From Clavaria fumosa (Eukaryota > Basidiomycota > Agaricomycetes > Agaricales > Clavariaceae): a stretch of DNA of 64,000 bases. Below, in pieces: positions 63,526-64,000 of this stretch (positions are counted from its first letter, which is position 1; every line of letters begins with the position of its first letter). The position numbers were made by a program, and so were the translations under genes. Location: assembly GCA_951802425.1 (NCBI GenBank), contig OX637795.1, forward strand, positions 124,001-188,000, given 5' to 3'. The notes below the pieces were generated by a model. It saw nothing but the letters and a program-made list of their open reading frames with translations, made no database searches and was not told the DNA's origin.

Positions 63526-64000
63526 GTGGATGTGCTTAAGTATCTCCAGGCCTACATGGATCACCTCCAGGATGACTGGGCTGAGTGGCTGTCAACAGCA
63601 GAATTCACCCTTAACAACCATGAGCACTCAGCGACAGGGCAGACACCCTTCTTCCTTGACTACAGCTGGCACCCATGGAATGGGGGACTCTGCCCACCTT
63701 CAGAGGTAAACCCAGTGGCAGATGAGTGGATGGCTAAGCTCACAGTCCCAAAGAGCAGCCAAGGAGGTGATGGAGAAAGTGGTGGCAGCAATGAAGAGAG
63801 CTATGATAAGGGGAAGTGCCAAAGTCGGGAGTACTCTGAGGGAGATCTGGTCTGGCTGGACACTAGGAACTTAAAGATGGACCAGCCCTCTAAAAAGCTT
63901 GACAAAAAGTGAGCAGGCCCCTTCACAGGACCTGCTGGGTATCACCTCAAGCTCCCCCGGGCCTGGCGCATCCACCGAGTCTTCAATGAACTGTTGTTGA
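63526..64000 (+). pseudogene. Gypsy B integrase C-terminal part, fused after a deletion
   Basis: Directly after RT the sequence reads YLQAYMDHLQDDWAEWLSTAEFTLNNHEHSATGQTPFF, HPWNGGLCPPSEVNP and LVWLDTRNLKMDQPSKKLD, then GPAGYHLKLPRAWRIHRVFNE to the window end. RT palm, RNase H and most of the integrase core are deleted between 63519 and 63530. The element runs out of the window. Its close relative is 22162-22660. Confidence 0.85.

Overview
The window looks like nuclear DNA of a mushroom-forming basidiomycete (Agaricomycetes) and is almost wholly repetitive. The pointers are a spliced FunK1-type fungal kinase with introns of about 50 bp, a Plavaka-type (CACTA) transposase relic, chromodomain Ty3/gypsy elements, hAT elements, and short TTAGGG tracts. 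This is inferred from gene families; no species marker was found. Nothing points to bacteria, plasmid or phage.

Layout. Bases 1-21391 form one giant palindrome (arms about 4.3 kb, loop about 80 bp) that carries GC-rich minisatellites. Its right arm was later split by a complete, apparently intact chromovirus, 'element A' (7462-20079), with 1989-bp LTRs, a primer-binding site, a 2385-aa Gag-Pol, an accessory ORF, a polypurine tract and the duplication CCATC. From 21393 to 23.75 kb lies a deleted gypsy relic ('element B', minus strand) interrupted by two hAT-type MITEs with perfect 8-bp duplications. At 24.2-26.1 kb are direct repeats. At 26131-36940 an old gypsy Gag-protease relic ('element C') is split by a decayed chromovirus, 'element D' (26454-35396, minus strand, duplication TTGTC), which also has an accessory ORF. 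At 37.7-43.2 kb are LTR scraps, a 655-bp direct duplication, an inverted-repeat element with a 9-bp duplication and two opposed tRNA-like modules (39988-41481), and a second palindrome (41503-43229).

From 44.3 kb host-like sequence appears: a truncated, mutated Yta7/ATAD2-type AAA ATPase gene and an ORF of unknown function. Next come a MITE (47691-47983), a Plavaka transposase remnant, a CpG-depleted fragment related to element D, and a minisatellite split by a hAT transposon (52094-57604, duplication CTCCCCTC). That hAT carries a dead transposase and, on the other strand, spliced-looking fragments of host genes, one of them resembling GDP-L-fucose synthase. A broken isoprenylcysteine-methyltransferase-like fragment (about 58.84-59.05 kb) is followed by the only intact host-type gene, a five-exon FunK1 kinase (59371-61671). 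The window ends inside another deleted copy of element B.

Insertion order can be read from target duplications: element A is younger than the giant palindrome, element D is younger than element C, the MITEs are younger than element B, and the hAT is younger than the minisatellite. The main theme is palindromes, fold-back elements, gene-fragment capture and accessory ORFs rather than a conventional gene cluster.
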